From contig NZ_JBHWLR010000013.1 of NCBI RefSeq assembly GCF_042731755.1, positions 62,001 to 126,000 of the forward strand: a stretch of 64,000 nt of DNA. Reading direction: 5' to 3'. The DNA is from Promicromonospora sp042731755 (GTDB lineage Bacteria > Actinomycetota > Actinomycetes > Actinomycetales > Cellulomonadaceae). The notes beneath the pieces are model-generated. The model saw only the letters and a list, made by a program, of their open reading frames with translations. It ran no database searches and was not told the origin of the DNA. Within the stretch, counting starts at the first letter, position 1. Each line of letters begins with the position of its first letter. Shown one piece after another: positions 1-11,871 of the stretch. Position numbers and translations under genes: made by a program.

Positions 1-1197
1 CTCGTCGGGCCGGTGCCGCAGCACGTTCTCCACGTAGGACGTCGCGGCCTCGGGCAGCGGGATGTCCCGCTGCGCCTGCTGGGAGATGAACCAGCGGTGG
101 TCGAGGATCTCGTGGAAGAGCTGCGCGGGCTCCAGCTTGCGCCGCATCTCGCGGGGCACGGCGTCGATCGTGGGGCGGAAGACCTGGCGGACCCAGGCGT
201 GCGCCACGATCTGCTCCTGGTCGTTCTGCCGGTCGGTCGCGGCACGGAAGCTGTCGAGGTCGTTGAGCATGCGGCGCGCCTGGTTCTCCTGCACGTCCAG
301 GCCCGTCAGGCGCAGCAGCCGGCGCGAGTGGTGCCCGGCGTCGACCACCTTGGGCTGGATGCGCACCTTGGTGCCGTCGATGTCGGTGGTGATCTCCAGC
401 TCGCCCACGTCGAAGCCGAGGTCGTTGAGCCGCTCGATGCGGGCGGCGACGCGCCAGCGCTCCTCGGAGTCGAACGCCTCCGAGATGGTCAGGGCGGCCC
501 ACAGCTCCTGGTAGCGCTCCACCAGGGCGTCGCCGATGGAGACCTCGTCGACGTCCTCGTCGAGCAGCTCGCCGGCGGCCAGGTCCATCAGCTCGCCGAT
601 GATGTTGGTGCGCGCCAGGTCGACGTCGTAGTTGCGCTGGCCGTCCGTGAGCTGGCGGTGCATGTCGCCGGTCTCGGCGTCGACCAGGTACGCGGCGAAG
701 GTCTCGGCGTCGCGCCGGAAGAGCGTGTTGGACAGCGAGACGTCGCCCCAGTAGAAGCCGACGAGGTGCAGGCGCACCAGGAGCACCGCGAGGGCGTCGA
801 TGAGCCGCGTGGCGGTGTCGGGGCGCAGGTCCTGGCTGAACAGGGCGCGGTAGGGCAGGGAGAACGGCAGGTGCTCGGTGATCAGCACGGCCTCGAGCCG
901 CTCGCCGTCGGGCGCGCTGCGGCCCGTGATGACGCCGACCGGTACGACCGACGGCACCTCGATGCGGTGCAGCTGGCGCAGCAGCGCGTACTCGCGGTAG
1001 GCGACGGTCTCGCCGATCTCCTTGATCGCCAGCACCCGGCCGCCGTGGTTGACGAAGCGGACCACGTGCCGAGAGATGCCCTGGGGCAGGGCGGCGAGCA
1101 CCTCGTCCGGCCACTCGGCCAGGGGGATGTGCCAGGGGAGGTCCAGCAGAGTGGGGTCGGGTGCGACCGCGGTGATCTGGAGGTTCTGCTGGGGCAT
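1..1197 (-). CDS. DUF4032 domain protein, kinase-like (3' end cut by window)
   Basis: 399 codons are visible from an ATG at 1197 with no stop before the window edge. The N-terminal third looks like a protein-kinase/LPS-kinase fold: a candidate ATP lysine in AIKE (about residue 59), a catalytic-loop-like WGDVSLSN (about 150-157) and a metal-binding-like LVDAETG (about 171-177). This pattern, followed by a long helical charged C-terminal half, is that of the actinobacterial DUF4032 family, often annotated as Kdo/WaaP-like kinase. Its substrate is not known. It lies downstream of the sugar ABC ATPase gene on the same strand, but a 108-bp palindrome separates the two, so cotranscription is doubtful. 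The family call is fairly secure; the kinase role is inference. Confidence 0.8.
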   Translation of the reverse strand, partial: MPQQNLQITAVAPDPTLLDLPWHIPLAEWPDEVLAALPQGISRHVVRFVNHGGRVLAIKEIGETVAYREYALLRQLHRIEVPSVVPVGVITGRSAPDGERLEAVLITEHLPFSLPYRALFSQDLRPDTATRLIDALAVLLVRLHLVGFYWGDVSLSNTLFRRDAETFAAYLVDAETGDMHRQLTDGQRNYDVDLARTNIIGELMDLAAGELLDEDVDEVSIGDALVERYQELWAALTISEAFDSEERWRVAARIERLNDLGFDVGELEITTDIDGTKVRIQPKVVDAGHHSRRLLRLTGLDVQENQARRMLNDLDSFRAATDRQNDQEQIVAHAWVRQVFRPTIDAVPREMRRKLEPAQLFHEILDHRWFISQQAQRDIPLPEAATSYVENVLRHRPDE

Positions 1198-1221
1198 GGG
1201 CACCATTCTGGATGACGGGAG

Positions 1222-1329
1222 CGCCGAGGTAGAACTACGGCGAGATAGAACTGTGGCGAGACGGGACGTCGGCTGGTGCTGACGTCCTGTCTCGCCACAG
1301 TTCTACTTCGCCACGGTTCTACCTCGGCG
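1222..1329. repeat. long inverted repeat built from a 16-bp unit; probable terminator
   Basis: Two 49-nt arms (1222-1270 and 1281-1329) pair at 43 of 49 positions around a 10-nt loop. Each arm contains two tandem copies of a 16-bp unit close to TAGAACTGTGGCGAGA, so the unit occurs four times, two per orientation. It sits 13 nt after the stop of the ABC ATPase gene and just before the DUF4032 start. There is no U-tract on either side. A U-less terminator is the simplest role; a dispersed repeat is the alternative. Confidence 0.75.
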
Positions 1330-1342
1330 AGGGAAGCTCGGA

Positions 1343-2461
<1,119 letters not shown>

Positions 2462-2612
2462 GAGAAAACATCCCTCCACCGGCAGGTACGTGCCGGACGA
2501 TCCGTTGTGGTCGGGTGCCGTTGCTTCCACTCGCGTGTCGGCGGTGACACTGTTGCAGCGCGATCGTACCCCGGTTGGTCAAGGCCGCGGTATCGACCGG
2601 GTCACGTACGGG

Positions 2613-4943
<2,331 letters not shown>

Positions 4944-5118
4944 TGTACTGCTCCTTATGTGTGGATGATTCTCGCTCTGCTGCGTCAAGAGTAACGAGGT
5001 CTCTTCCCTGCTCAGGGTAACGATGTCCGGTTCCACTCGAACGCCGAGGCGTCGCGGTGCTGGTCAGGGCGTGGTTGTTGGCGGGCATCCGTCGTCCGTG
5101 ACGGCTACGGTGTGCCTC

Positions 5119-6933
5119 ATGGAGGAGGTGGAGGCCCAGATCGCGCACCCGCACGGCGCCGGCCCCGCTGCCGGTACGAAGCTCGGCGGGTACACGGTCG
5201 TGCGTGAGATCGGGTCGGGCGCCATGGGTGCCGTCTACCGCGCGCAGGACGACGGCGGGAACGCCGTCGCGCTGAAGATGCTCCACCGCCACCTCGACGA
5301 CCCGGCGGCCCGCGAGCGGCTGCGCCGCGAGGCCACCGCGCTGCAGGGACTCCGGCACCCCGCCGTGGCCCGGGTGCTGGACGCCGAGCTCGAGGGGCCC
5401 GACGCCTTCATCGTCACCGAGCTCGTCGAGGGCCCCACGCTCGAGGAGGAGATCGACGCGCGCGGTCCCCTGGACTCCCGCGACCTCTTCGAGCTCGCCG
5501 ACCAGCTCGCGGACGCCCTCGAGGCCGTCCACGGCACCGGCGTCGTGCACCGGGACCTGACGCCGTCCAACGTGCTCATCGCGCGGACCGGGCCGGTCCT
5601 GATCGACTTCGGGCTCGCGCAGGGCCCGGGCGACGTGCGGGCGACCCGGACCGGGTTCGTCATGGGCACCCCCGGCTACCTCGCGCCCGAGCTGCTCGAC
5701 GGCGCGGAGCCCGGACCCGACACCGACTGGTGGTCCTGGGCCGCCGTCCTCGCGTTCGCCGGCACCGGCCGCGCGCCGTTCGGCGTACGGCCCACCGAGC
5801 TCGTGCTGCGCCGCTCGCGGCAGGGCCAGGCCGACCTCGACGGGCTGCAGCCGCGGGCCGGCCGGGCGCTCGCGGCGGCGCTGCGGGCCGTTCCCGCCGA
5901 ACGCTGGGGCCCGAACGAGGTGGCGCGGGCCCTCAAGTCCGAGTCGGACGCCTTCGTCGCCACGACGACGGGGGAGGGCGGCCCGGAGACGACGGTCCTC
6001 GACCCCTCCGGCGACGGCACCACCGTGGCCGCGGTGGACGCCGGCTCGACGCGCGTGATGCCGAAGGGCCTGCTGCCCCGGCGGCGGCCCGTCTCCGCTG
6101 CGGCCGGCGGCGCCGGGGTCGGTGCTGCGGCCGGAGCCGCCGCTGCCGCGCGCACCCGCGACCCCGTGGGCGGCGTGAGCGACCTGGCGCAGGGCGCGGG
6201 CCGGGCCAAGGGCCGGTCGGTCACGGGCCGGGCGGTGGGCTCGCCGGGTCCGGGCGCGACGTCGGGCGGGACCGCCCTCCTGCCGGAGCCGGTGAACCCC
6301 GCGCGCGTGACCGGCTACCGCACGCTGTTCCTGACGCTCACCCTCGCCCTCATGACGCTGGCCGCGACCCGGCCCGGCGCCGCCGTCGCCGTGCTCGTGG
6401 CCCTGCTCGTCGTGACCCGCCTGGCCGGCATCGCCGTCGACGAGTTCCGCAGCCGCCGCGCGCGGCGCGGGCCGAGCCGCAGCGACGCACTGGTGGCGAC
6501 CCTCGTGTCCCCCTGGCACCTCGTGCGCGCCGTGTTCGGCGTGCTGCCCGCCGTGGCCGTCGGCATCTGCGCCGGGGTGATCCTGGTGCTGCTGGGCCTG
6601 ATGCTCTTCGCGCCCGGCAACGTGATCATCGCGCCCATCCCGACGGTCGAGGCCCGGTCCGTGGGCGGCATGAACCAGCCGATCGTCGACAGCCTGGTGC
6701 TCGCTGTCGGCATGCTGGTCACCGTGGTCGTGTCGTGGTGGGGCCCGGCGTCGTACGGGACCCGGGTCGGGGCCGGGCCGCTGCTGCGCCGGATCGCCCC
6801 GACCAAGGGCTCGAAGGTGCTGGTCACCCTGGTCGTGCTGGCGCTCGCGCTGCTCGCCGCGCTGCCCCTGTTCGGCAGCCCGGTGGACGTCGTCTGGTGG
6901 CCGCTGGGCGACCGGCCCGCCGTCACCTGGTGA
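5119..6933 (+). CDS. membrane Ser/Thr protein kinase (PknB-like catalytic domain)
   Basis: 604 residues. An N-terminal Hanks-type kinase domain covers about 22-280: glycine loop GSGAMG (33-38), ATP lysine K53, catalytic loop HRDLTPSN (144-151) and IDFG (162-165), then GTPGYLAPE. The usual lysine of the HRDxKPxN loop is threonine here, a variant seen in actinobacterial kinases, so activity is still likely. A Gly/Ala/Pro-rich linker leads to a C-terminal half with about five hydrophobic segments; there is no PASTA or other recognisable sensor domain, so the signal is probably membrane-derived. The ATG at 5119 is chosen because upstream in-frame codons lack domain content and would overlap the divergent otsAB leader. 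Confidence 0.88.
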   Translation: MEEVEAQIAHPHGAGPAAGTKLGGYTVVREIGSGAMGAVYRAQDDGGNAVALKMLHRHLDDPAARERLRREATALQGLRHPAVARVLDAELEGPDAFIVTELVEGPTLEEEIDARGPLDSRDLFELADQLADALEAVHGTGVVHRDLTPSNVLIARTGPVLIDFGLAQGPGDVRATRTGFVMGTPGYLAPELLDGAEPGPDTDWWSWAAVLAFAGTGRAPFGVRPTELVLRRSRQGQADLDGLQPRAGRALAAALRAVPAERWGPNEVARALKSESDAFVATTTGEGGPETTVLDPSGDGTTVAAVDAGSTRVMPKGLLPRRRPVSAAAGGAGVGAAAGAAAAARTRDPVGGVSDLAQGAGRAKGRSVTGRAVGSPGPGATSGGTALLPEPVNPARVTGYRTLFLTLTLALMTLAATRPGAAVAVLVALLVVTRLAGIAVDEFRSRRARRGPSRSDALVATLVSPWHLVRAVFGVLPAVAVGICAGVILVLLGLMLFAPGNVIIAPIPTVEARSVGGMNQPIVDSLVLAVGMLVTVVVSWWGPASYGTRVGAGPLLRRIAPTKGSKVLVTLVVLALALLAALPLFGSPVDVVWWPLGDRPAVTW

Positions 6934-7054
6934 CCGCCGGTCCGGGTGTCCGGATCGTACAGAAACGTTCAGCAGTCTCCCAGCAGACGCTAGTAGGCTG
7001 GGTGAAGGCGCGTGTCGCGCCTCGCCCCATTGGCCCGCATCTCGAAGGACCCCG

Positions 7055-7903
7055 ATGTCGACGAATCAGACCAAGGCACAGCGCCGCGACGCGGCCCGTG
7101 CCGAGGCCCTTGCTCTCCAGAAGAAGCAGCAGGCACGCGAGAAGCGCAGCCGCCTGATCGTGCTAGGACTCCTCGGGCTCGGAGTCATCGTCCTGGTCGT
7201 GGCGGTCGTCCTGATCTTCATGGAGTCGCAGAAGACGACCATGGAGAAGGTCGAGAACATCCCGGCCGGCGTGGTGCAGGAGACCGGCATCCCCGTGGGG
7301 GCCGACGGCGCCGCGGGCACCTCGAACGAGGGGGCCAAGACGCTCGACGTGTACGTCGACTACATGTGCCCCATCTGCGGCCAGTTCGAGCAGACCAACA
7401 GCGCGAGCATCACCGAGATGCGCGAGGCCGGTGACGTCACGTTCGTGGTGCACCCGGTCTCGATCCTCGACCGCGCCTCGCAGGGCACCGAGTACTCGAC
7501 CCGTGCGGCGTCGGCGGCGGCCTGGGTGGCCGACCGCGCCCCCGAGCAGTTCGCCGCGTTCCACGACGCGATGTTCGCGAGCCAGCCGGAGGAGAACACC
7601 GCGGGTCTGTCCGACGAGCAGATCGCGCAGGTCGCCGAGCAGGCGGGCGTGCCGGCCGACGTCGCCGCGGGCATCACCGACGGCGACGCCATGGACACCT
7701 ACGAGGAATGGGTCAAGGCTGCCACGGAGGTCGCGAGCAACGACCCCGACGTGGTCAACCCCGAGACCGGTCAGCTGGGGACGCCCAGCGTCCTGCTCGA
7801 CGGTGAGCGGTTCACCGACTGGCAGACGCCCGGCGCGCTGACCCAGGCGATCACGGGCGAGGCCGCCGGCTCCGAGGAGCCGTCCCCGTCGCCGTCCGAG
7901 TAG
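7055..7903 (+). CDS. membrane-anchored DsbA-like thioredoxin-fold protein
   Basis: 282 residues: a basic, glutamine-rich cytoplasmic N-terminus (1-38), one membrane helix (about 39-65), and an extracytoplasmic thioredoxin-fold domain of the DsbA/Thioredoxin_4 type. The redox motif CPIC lies in DYMCPICGQFE near residue 105-115, and the conserved cis-proline region reads GTPSVLLDG near 245. This family in actinobacteria introduces or isomerises disulfides in exported proteins. It has its own short intergenic region upstream and a strong hairpin downstream, so it is probably monocistronic. The partner reductant (a VKOR- or DsbD-type protein) is not in the window. Confidence 0.9.
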   Translation: MSTNQTKAQRRDAARAEALALQKKQQAREKRSRLIVLGLLGLGVIVLVVAVVLIFMESQKTTMEKVENIPAGVVQETGIPVGADGAAGTSNEGAKTLDVYVDYMCPICGQFEQTNSASITEMREAGDVTFVVHPVSILDRASQGTEYSTRAASAAAWVADRAPEQFAAFHDAMFASQPEENTAGLSDEQIAQVAEQAGVPADVAAGITDGDAMDTYEEWVKAATEVASNDPDVVNPETGQLGTPSVLLDGERFTDWQTPGALTQAITGEAAGSEEPSPSPSE

Positions 7904-7918
7904 TACCCGGCACGTCGA

Positions 7919-7954
7919 CGGCGGGGTCCCGGACTGCGGTCCGGGGCCCCGCCG
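7919..7954 (+). terminator. hairpin after the DsbA-like gene
   Basis: A 16-bp GC-rich stem (7919-7934 with 7939-7954, one G-T pair) closes on a TGCG tetraloop, 15 nt after the stop codon. No U-tract follows. The position and strength fit a terminator for the preceding gene. Confidence 0.75.
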
Positions 7955-8038
7955 CTCTGTGTCCCCGCGGCGTCCCGGCGACGCGCGCGGAATCGACTCG
8001 GACACCGGCGGGAGGAACCGTTAGGCTGTTCCCCGCCC

Positions 8039-8114
8039 GCCGCCTTAGCTCAGCTGGTAGAGCTCCCGCCTTGTAAGCGGAAGGTCGTCGGTTCGAACCC
8101 GACAGGCGGCTCCA
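8039..8114 (+). tRNA. tRNA-Thr (anticodon TGT)
   Basis: A complete cloverleaf: acceptor stem GCCGCCT/AGGCGGC (8039-8045 with 8104-8110), D arm GCTC/GAGC, anticodon stem with loop CTTGTAA giving anticodon TGT, and T arm GTCGG-TTCGAAC-CCGAC. The CCA end is encoded (8112-8114). The top pair of the anticodon stem is a C-A mismatch. TGT reads ACA threonine codons, which are rare in this GC-rich genome. Confidence 0.93.
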
Positions 8115-8116
8115 GA

Positions 8117-8148
8117 GGCCCGGGATCCCAAGGATCCCGGGCCTTTTT
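8117..8148 (+). terminator. intrinsic terminator of tRNA-Thr
   Basis: A perfect 12-bp stem (8117-8128 with 8132-8143) with a CAA loop is followed directly by five T residues (8144-8148). It begins 2 nt after the CCA end. This is one of the few classical hairpin-plus-U terminators in the window. Confidence 0.93.
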
Positions 8149-8156
8149 GTCCGGGA

Positions 8157-9386
8157 TCAGACGAACCGGCGCCGTCCGGCGAGTGCGCCGAACACCATCT
8201 GGGCCAGCAGCACCGCCAGGAGCATCGCCAGCGGGACCGCCCAGCCGCCCGTGACGTCGTGCAGCAGGCCGAACAGGAACGGCCCCAGCGCGGCGAAGAG
8301 GTATCCGAAGCCCTGTGCCATCCCGGACAGCCGGGCGGTGTCGGCGCCGGTCCGCGCGCGCAGCGCGATGACGGTCAGGGCGAGGGAGAACACGCTCATC
8401 CCGAGGCCCGCCAGCAGGCTCCACAGCAGCGGCGCCCAGGCCGGGGCCAGCATGAGCCCGGCCGTCCCGGCGACACCCAGGACGCTGAGCGTGATGATCC
8501 ACCCGCCCTGCCCGCGCCCGCGCGCGGCCAGCGGGGCGACGAACAGGCTGATCGGCACGGCGACCAGCGAGACCAGGCCCATCAGCAGCCCGGCTTCGGA
8601 GCGCGGCACGCCGGCGTCCATCAGGACCTGCGGGAACCAGCCCATGGCCGCGTAGGCGTAGAAGGCCTGGAGGCCGAAGAACCCGGTGACGATCCAGGCG
8701 AGGGGGTTGCGCAGCAGCGAGCGGCCGCCGTCGACGGTCCCGGCGGGCCGCGGCGTCCGGCCGGTGCCGCGGGCCGCGAGGAGCCACACCAGCAGCGCGA
8801 CGACGGCCAGTACTGTCCAGGCGCCCAGCGCCGGCCGCCAGCCGCCGAACGCGTCACCGAGCTGCGGCGTCACCGCCGACCCGAGCGCGCCGCCGCCCTG
8901 CAGGGCCGCCGTGTAGACGCCGGTCATGACGCCGATGCGCGCCGGGAAGGAGTCCTTGATGACGACCGGGATCAGCACGTTGACCAGCGCGATCCCGGCG
9001 GTGGCGACCAGCGTGCCGCCGAGCACCACGGCCGGGCCGTCGAGCACGCGCAGCACGAGCCCGGCGGCGAGCGTGGTCAGCGCGATCGAGATGGCGGCGC
9101 CGATGCCGGCCCGGCGGGCGAGCAGGGGCGCGACGAGGCCCGCGCCGGCGAAGCACAGCGTCGGCAGCGTCGTGAGCACGCCCGCCCAGACCGCGGGGAC
9201 GCCCAGGTCGACGCGCATCTCCTCGAGCATCGGGCCGACGCCGGTGATGGCCGGGCGCAGGTTGAGGGCGACCAGCACCACGGCGACCGCGAGCAGGACG
9301 CCGGCGGCGACCACACCCGGCGTCCGGGTCTCCACGGCGCCGTTCAGCTCGGGTCCCAGGGCGGATTCATGGTGGTCGACGCGCAT
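8157..9386 (-). CDS. CynX/NimT-family MFS exporter
   Basis: 409 residues with about 12 hydrophobic helices and the CynX-type opening ALNLRPAITGVGPML in helix 1, followed by GVPAVWAGVLTTLPTLCFA. This family includes cyanate and 2-nitroimidazole transporters and many uncharacterised small-molecule exporters; the substrate here is unknown. The ATG at 9386 puts helix 1 about 25 residues in. It is divergent from a FadR-type regulator gene 48 bp away, which is the likely controller. The stop codon lies 8 nt past the tRNA terminator's U-tract, read from the other strand. Confidence 0.85.
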   Translation of the reverse strand: MRVDHHESALGPELNGAVETRTPGVVAAGVLLAVAVVLVALNLRPAITGVGPMLEEMRVDLGVPAVWAGVLTTLPTLCFAGAGLVAPLLARRAGIGAAISIALTTLAAGLVLRVLDGPAVVLGGTLVATAGIALVNVLIPVVIKDSFPARIGVMTGVYTAALQGGGALGSAVTPQLGDAFGGWRPALGAWTVLAVVALLVWLLAARGTGRTPRPAGTVDGGRSLLRNPLAWIVTGFFGLQAFYAYAAMGWFPQVLMDAGVPRSEAGLLMGLVSLVAVPISLFVAPLAARGRGQGGWIITLSVLGVAGTAGLMLAPAWAPLLWSLLAGLGMSVFSLALTVIALRARTGADTARLSGMAQGFGYLFAALGPFLFGLLHDVTGGWAVPLAMLLAVLLAQMVFGALAGRRRFV

Positions 9387-9434
9387 GACCGCTACTCTGG
9401 CATACATAGGATGATTGGATGAAAGGAATCCGCT
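9387..9434. promoter_or_regulatory. divergent promoter/operator between CynX-like and FadR-type genes
   Basis: This 48-bp gap is AT-richer than its surroundings and must hold both promoters. It contains a direct repeat GGATGATT/GGATGA (9409-9422). GntR-family regulators commonly bind in such shared promoters; the exact operator is not established by sequence alone. Confidence 0.45.
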
Positions 9435-10118
9435 GTGCCTTTGGCCACCACGCACCGGGCCGGCCTCGTCGACCAGGTGATCGAGCAGCTGCGGGCCGCG
9501 GTCCGCGAGGGCGAATGGCCCGTCGGCGTACGCATCCCCACCGAACCCGAGCTCGGCGAGCAGCTCGGCGTCGGCCGCAACACCATCCGTGAGGCCGTGC
9601 GCGCGCTCGCGCACACGGGGCTGCTGGAGGTCCGCCAGGGGGACGGCACGTATGTGCGCGCCACGAGCGAGGTCTCCGGTGCGATCCGCCGGCTTGCCGG
9701 TTCGGAGCTCCGGGAGGTGCTGCAGGTGCGGCGCACCCTCGAGGTCGAGGGCGCCCGGCTCGCCGCCACCGAGCGGACCGAGGAGGAGGTCGCCGAGCTG
9801 CGCGCCCTGCTCGCCCGCCGCGCGACAGAGCTGGCCGAGGGCCGCTGGGAGGACTTCGCGCGGACGGACGCCGAGTTCCATCAGGCGGTCGTCCGCGCCG
9901 GGCACAACGGGCTGCTGACGGAGCTGTACCGGGGGCTGACGGAGGTCATCACGGCGAGCGTCGCCGCGACGTCGACGATCACGCCCGGCGCGGAGCACGC
10001 GCCCGAGATCGGCCACGAGGATCTGGCCGACGCCATCGCGCGGCGGGATCCGGACCGGGCCGTCGCCGAGGCCTGCGGCTTCCTGGACGAACTCCTGGCC
10101 CGCGTCGAGAGCTCCTGA
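9435..10118 (+). CDS. FadR-subfamily GntR transcriptional regulator
   Basis: 227 residues. A winged helix-turn-helix occupies about 8-72, with the typical GntR wording RIPTEPELGEQLGVGRNTIR and a wing ending GDGTYVRA. The C-terminal FCD ligand domain (about 85-215) is all-helical and has the metal/ligand residues of the family: D in ARTDAEFHQAVV, plus a late H in IGHEDLADAI. The GTG at 9435 follows an AAAGGA site. It probably controls the divergent exporter and the phosphotransferase gene that starts 4 nt after its stop. Confidence 0.88.
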   Translation: MPLATTHRAGLVDQVIEQLRAAVREGEWPVGVRIPTEPELGEQLGVGRNTIREAVRALAHTGLLEVRQGDGTYVRATSEVSGAIRRLAGSELREVLQVRRTLEVEGARLAATERTEEEVAELRALLARRATELAEGRWEDFARTDAEFHQAVVRAGHNGLLTELYRGLTEVITASVAATSTITPGAEHAPEIGHEDLADAIARRDPDRAVAEACGFLDELLARVESS

Positions 10119-10122
10119 GCGG

Positions 10123-11274
10123 GTGCCCGCACACCCCCTGACCGAGGAGCGGCGTGCGGCGGTGACCGCCGCCCTGTCCCGGGTCGCGGGCGGCGCCGTC
10201 GTGGTCCTCCGCGAGCAGCACGTGGGTCACGACTGGGCCCCGGTCACGCGCCTCCGGCTCGACCGTGACCTGCCGGGAGTCGGGGCGTCCGTGATCGTCA
10301 AGCACCTCCGGGTGTCGGGGGAGGGCCACGGCGGCCCGCCCTACCTGCGTCGCGAGGCGGCCGGGTTGCGGACGGCGGCACGGAGCGGCGTCGCCCCGAG
10401 GCTGCTGCACGTCGACGACGGCGCGGGGTTCCTGCTTCAGGAGGACCTCGGCACCTGGCCGACCCTCCAGGACCACCTTCTGGGCGACGACCCGCGCGCC
10501 GCGACGGCCGCCCTCGTCGCCATGGCGACCGCCGTCGGACGCCTGCATGCGACGACGGTCGGCAGCGACGCCGAGCACCGGGACCTCCTCGACGCGTTCT
10601 CGTCCGACGTGACGAGCGGGGCGCTCTACGACCTCGGCGCGGACCACTGGGAGCGCGTCGAGCGGCAGTGCGCGGATCTCCGGCTGCCCGCAGGGAGGCC
10701 GGCGCGGGCGGCGGTGCTGCGCCTGCTCGGCCGGGTGGCCGCGCGCGGGCCGCACACGGCGCTCGTGCACCTGGACCTGAACCCGACCAACGTGCTGATC
10801 ACCGACGACGGCGCCCGGCTGATCGACTTCGAGGGATCACGCATCGGGCACACCGGGATCGACGCGTGCTTCCTGCACTACCCGTTCCCGCACCACAGCA
10901 GCCCGTGGGGCGTGCTGCCGCCGGAAGCCGTCGAGTCCGCCGACACGGCGTACCACGCTGCGCTGACCGCGGACGGCGCGGACCTGCCGGCCGCCGGTCA
11001 CGGCCAGGCGCTCGCCGACGGGGCCGTCGTCGCGCTGCTCGGCAGGCTCGTCCGGCTGCCGCTGATCGCCCGGCCGGATCAGGCGCGGGCGGACGCCCGG
11101 CGACGTCGAGGGCAGATCGTGCACCAGGTCGGGACCTGCGCGCGCCTGACGGAGCGTGTCGAGGGTCTGGCGGCAGTCACCGGATGGCTCCAGTCGCTCG
11201 GCGCGGCGCTGACGCGGCGCTGGCCTGCTGCCGCGGCGTCGCGAGCACCCGTGTTCCCCGCCTTCTCGCGGTAG
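10123..11274 (+). CDS. aminoglycoside-phosphotransferase-like (APH) family protein
   Basis: 383 residues with an APH/choline-kinase fold. The catalytic region reads VHLDLNPTNVLI (near 212-223) and the metal site LIDFEGSRIG (near 230-239), compatible with an active small-molecule kinase. The start GTG is only 4 nt after the regulator's stop, so both are probably one transcript. The position next to an exporter and its regulator suggests modification of the same compound that is exported, but no substrate can be named and resistance should not be assumed. Confidence 0.8.
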   Translation: MPAHPLTEERRAAVTAALSRVAGGAVVVLREQHVGHDWAPVTRLRLDRDLPGVGASVIVKHLRVSGEGHGGPPYLRREAAGLRTAARSGVAPRLLHVDDGAGFLLQEDLGTWPTLQDHLLGDDPRAATAALVAMATAVGRLHATTVGSDAEHRDLLDAFSSDVTSGALYDLGADHWERVERQCADLRLPAGRPARAAVLRLLGRVAARGPHTALVHLDLNPTNVLITDDGARLIDFEGSRIGHTGIDACFLHYPFPHHSSPWGVLPPEAVESADTAYHAALTADGADLPAAGHGQALADGAVVALLGRLVRLPLIARPDQARADARRRRGQIVHQVGTCARLTERVEGLAAVTGWLQSLGAALTRRWPAAAASRAPVFPAFSR

Positions 11275-11288
11275 GCGCCGGGCCCCGT

Positions 11289-11837
11289 TCAGGCTCCGGG
11301 AGCCCCCGCCACGGCGCGCACCAGGTGCTCCGCGACGGCGCGGCGCTGGGTGTCGGGCATCGACCGGTAGGCGAGCGACTCGAACATCCACAGCCCGTCG
11401 GCGGCGAGGCGGGCCACCAGCAGGGACATCGAGGCCGGGTCGGCCTCCGCGTCGTCGGGCACGGGCGCCCACCGCTCCAGCACCACGCTCCACGGGCCCG
11501 CCCACTCCGGACGGGTCGCGGCCTCCAGCATGAGCTGCAGCTCCGCCCGGGTCGCGGCCTGGGCGCTCACGCGGATGTAGGCGGCCAGCCGCTCGTCGGG
11601 GGTGAGCTGGTCGGCCGGACGGCCGGCGTCGGCCTCCAGCGTGGCCTCCCACCGCGCGGCCAGGTGCTCGTGGATGGCGACGAGCAGCCCCTCGCGGGAG
11701 GGGAAGTGGTACATGATCCCGCCGCGCGTCAGCTCTGCCTCGGCCGCCACGGAGTCGAAGGTCACGGCCGTGACGCCCTCGCGCTGGACCAGGCGCACGG
11801 CGGATTCGAGGATGCGGTCGCGGTTGCTCGGTCGCAC
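11289..11837 (-). CDS. TetR-family regulator of the DHA2 exporter
   Basis: 182 residues. The N-terminal HTH (about 6-50) reads RILESAVRLVQREG, then AELTRGGIMYHFPSREGLL. The C-terminal ligand domain is helical and tetracyclin-repressor-like (TetR_C_6/33 type). It lies 34 nt downstream of the DHA2 exporter gene on the same strand, so exporter and repressor are likely one autoregulated operon. Converges with the phosphotransferase gene, with only 14 nt between stops. Confidence 0.88.
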   Translation of the reverse strand: MRPSNRDRILESAVRLVQREGVTAVTFDSVAAEAELTRGGIMYHFPSREGLLVAIHEHLAARWEATLEADAGRPADQLTPDERLAAYIRVSAQAATRAELQLMLEAATRPEWAGPWSVVLERWAPVPDDAEADPASMSLLVARLAADGLWMFESLAYRSMPDTQRRAVAEHLVRAVAGAPGA

Positions 11838-11871
11838 GGGGTCTCCTGCGGGGCGTCGCGGTCGGAGCGGT

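Noticed and set aside
13..1215. Plus-strand frame opposite DUF4032
   Set aside because: Val/Asp-rich shadow; the minus strand shows kinase-like motifs.
8050..8787. Minus-strand frame reaching across the tRNA gene
   Set aside because: It covers the tRNA-Thr and is in the wrong frame for the CynX-like gene.
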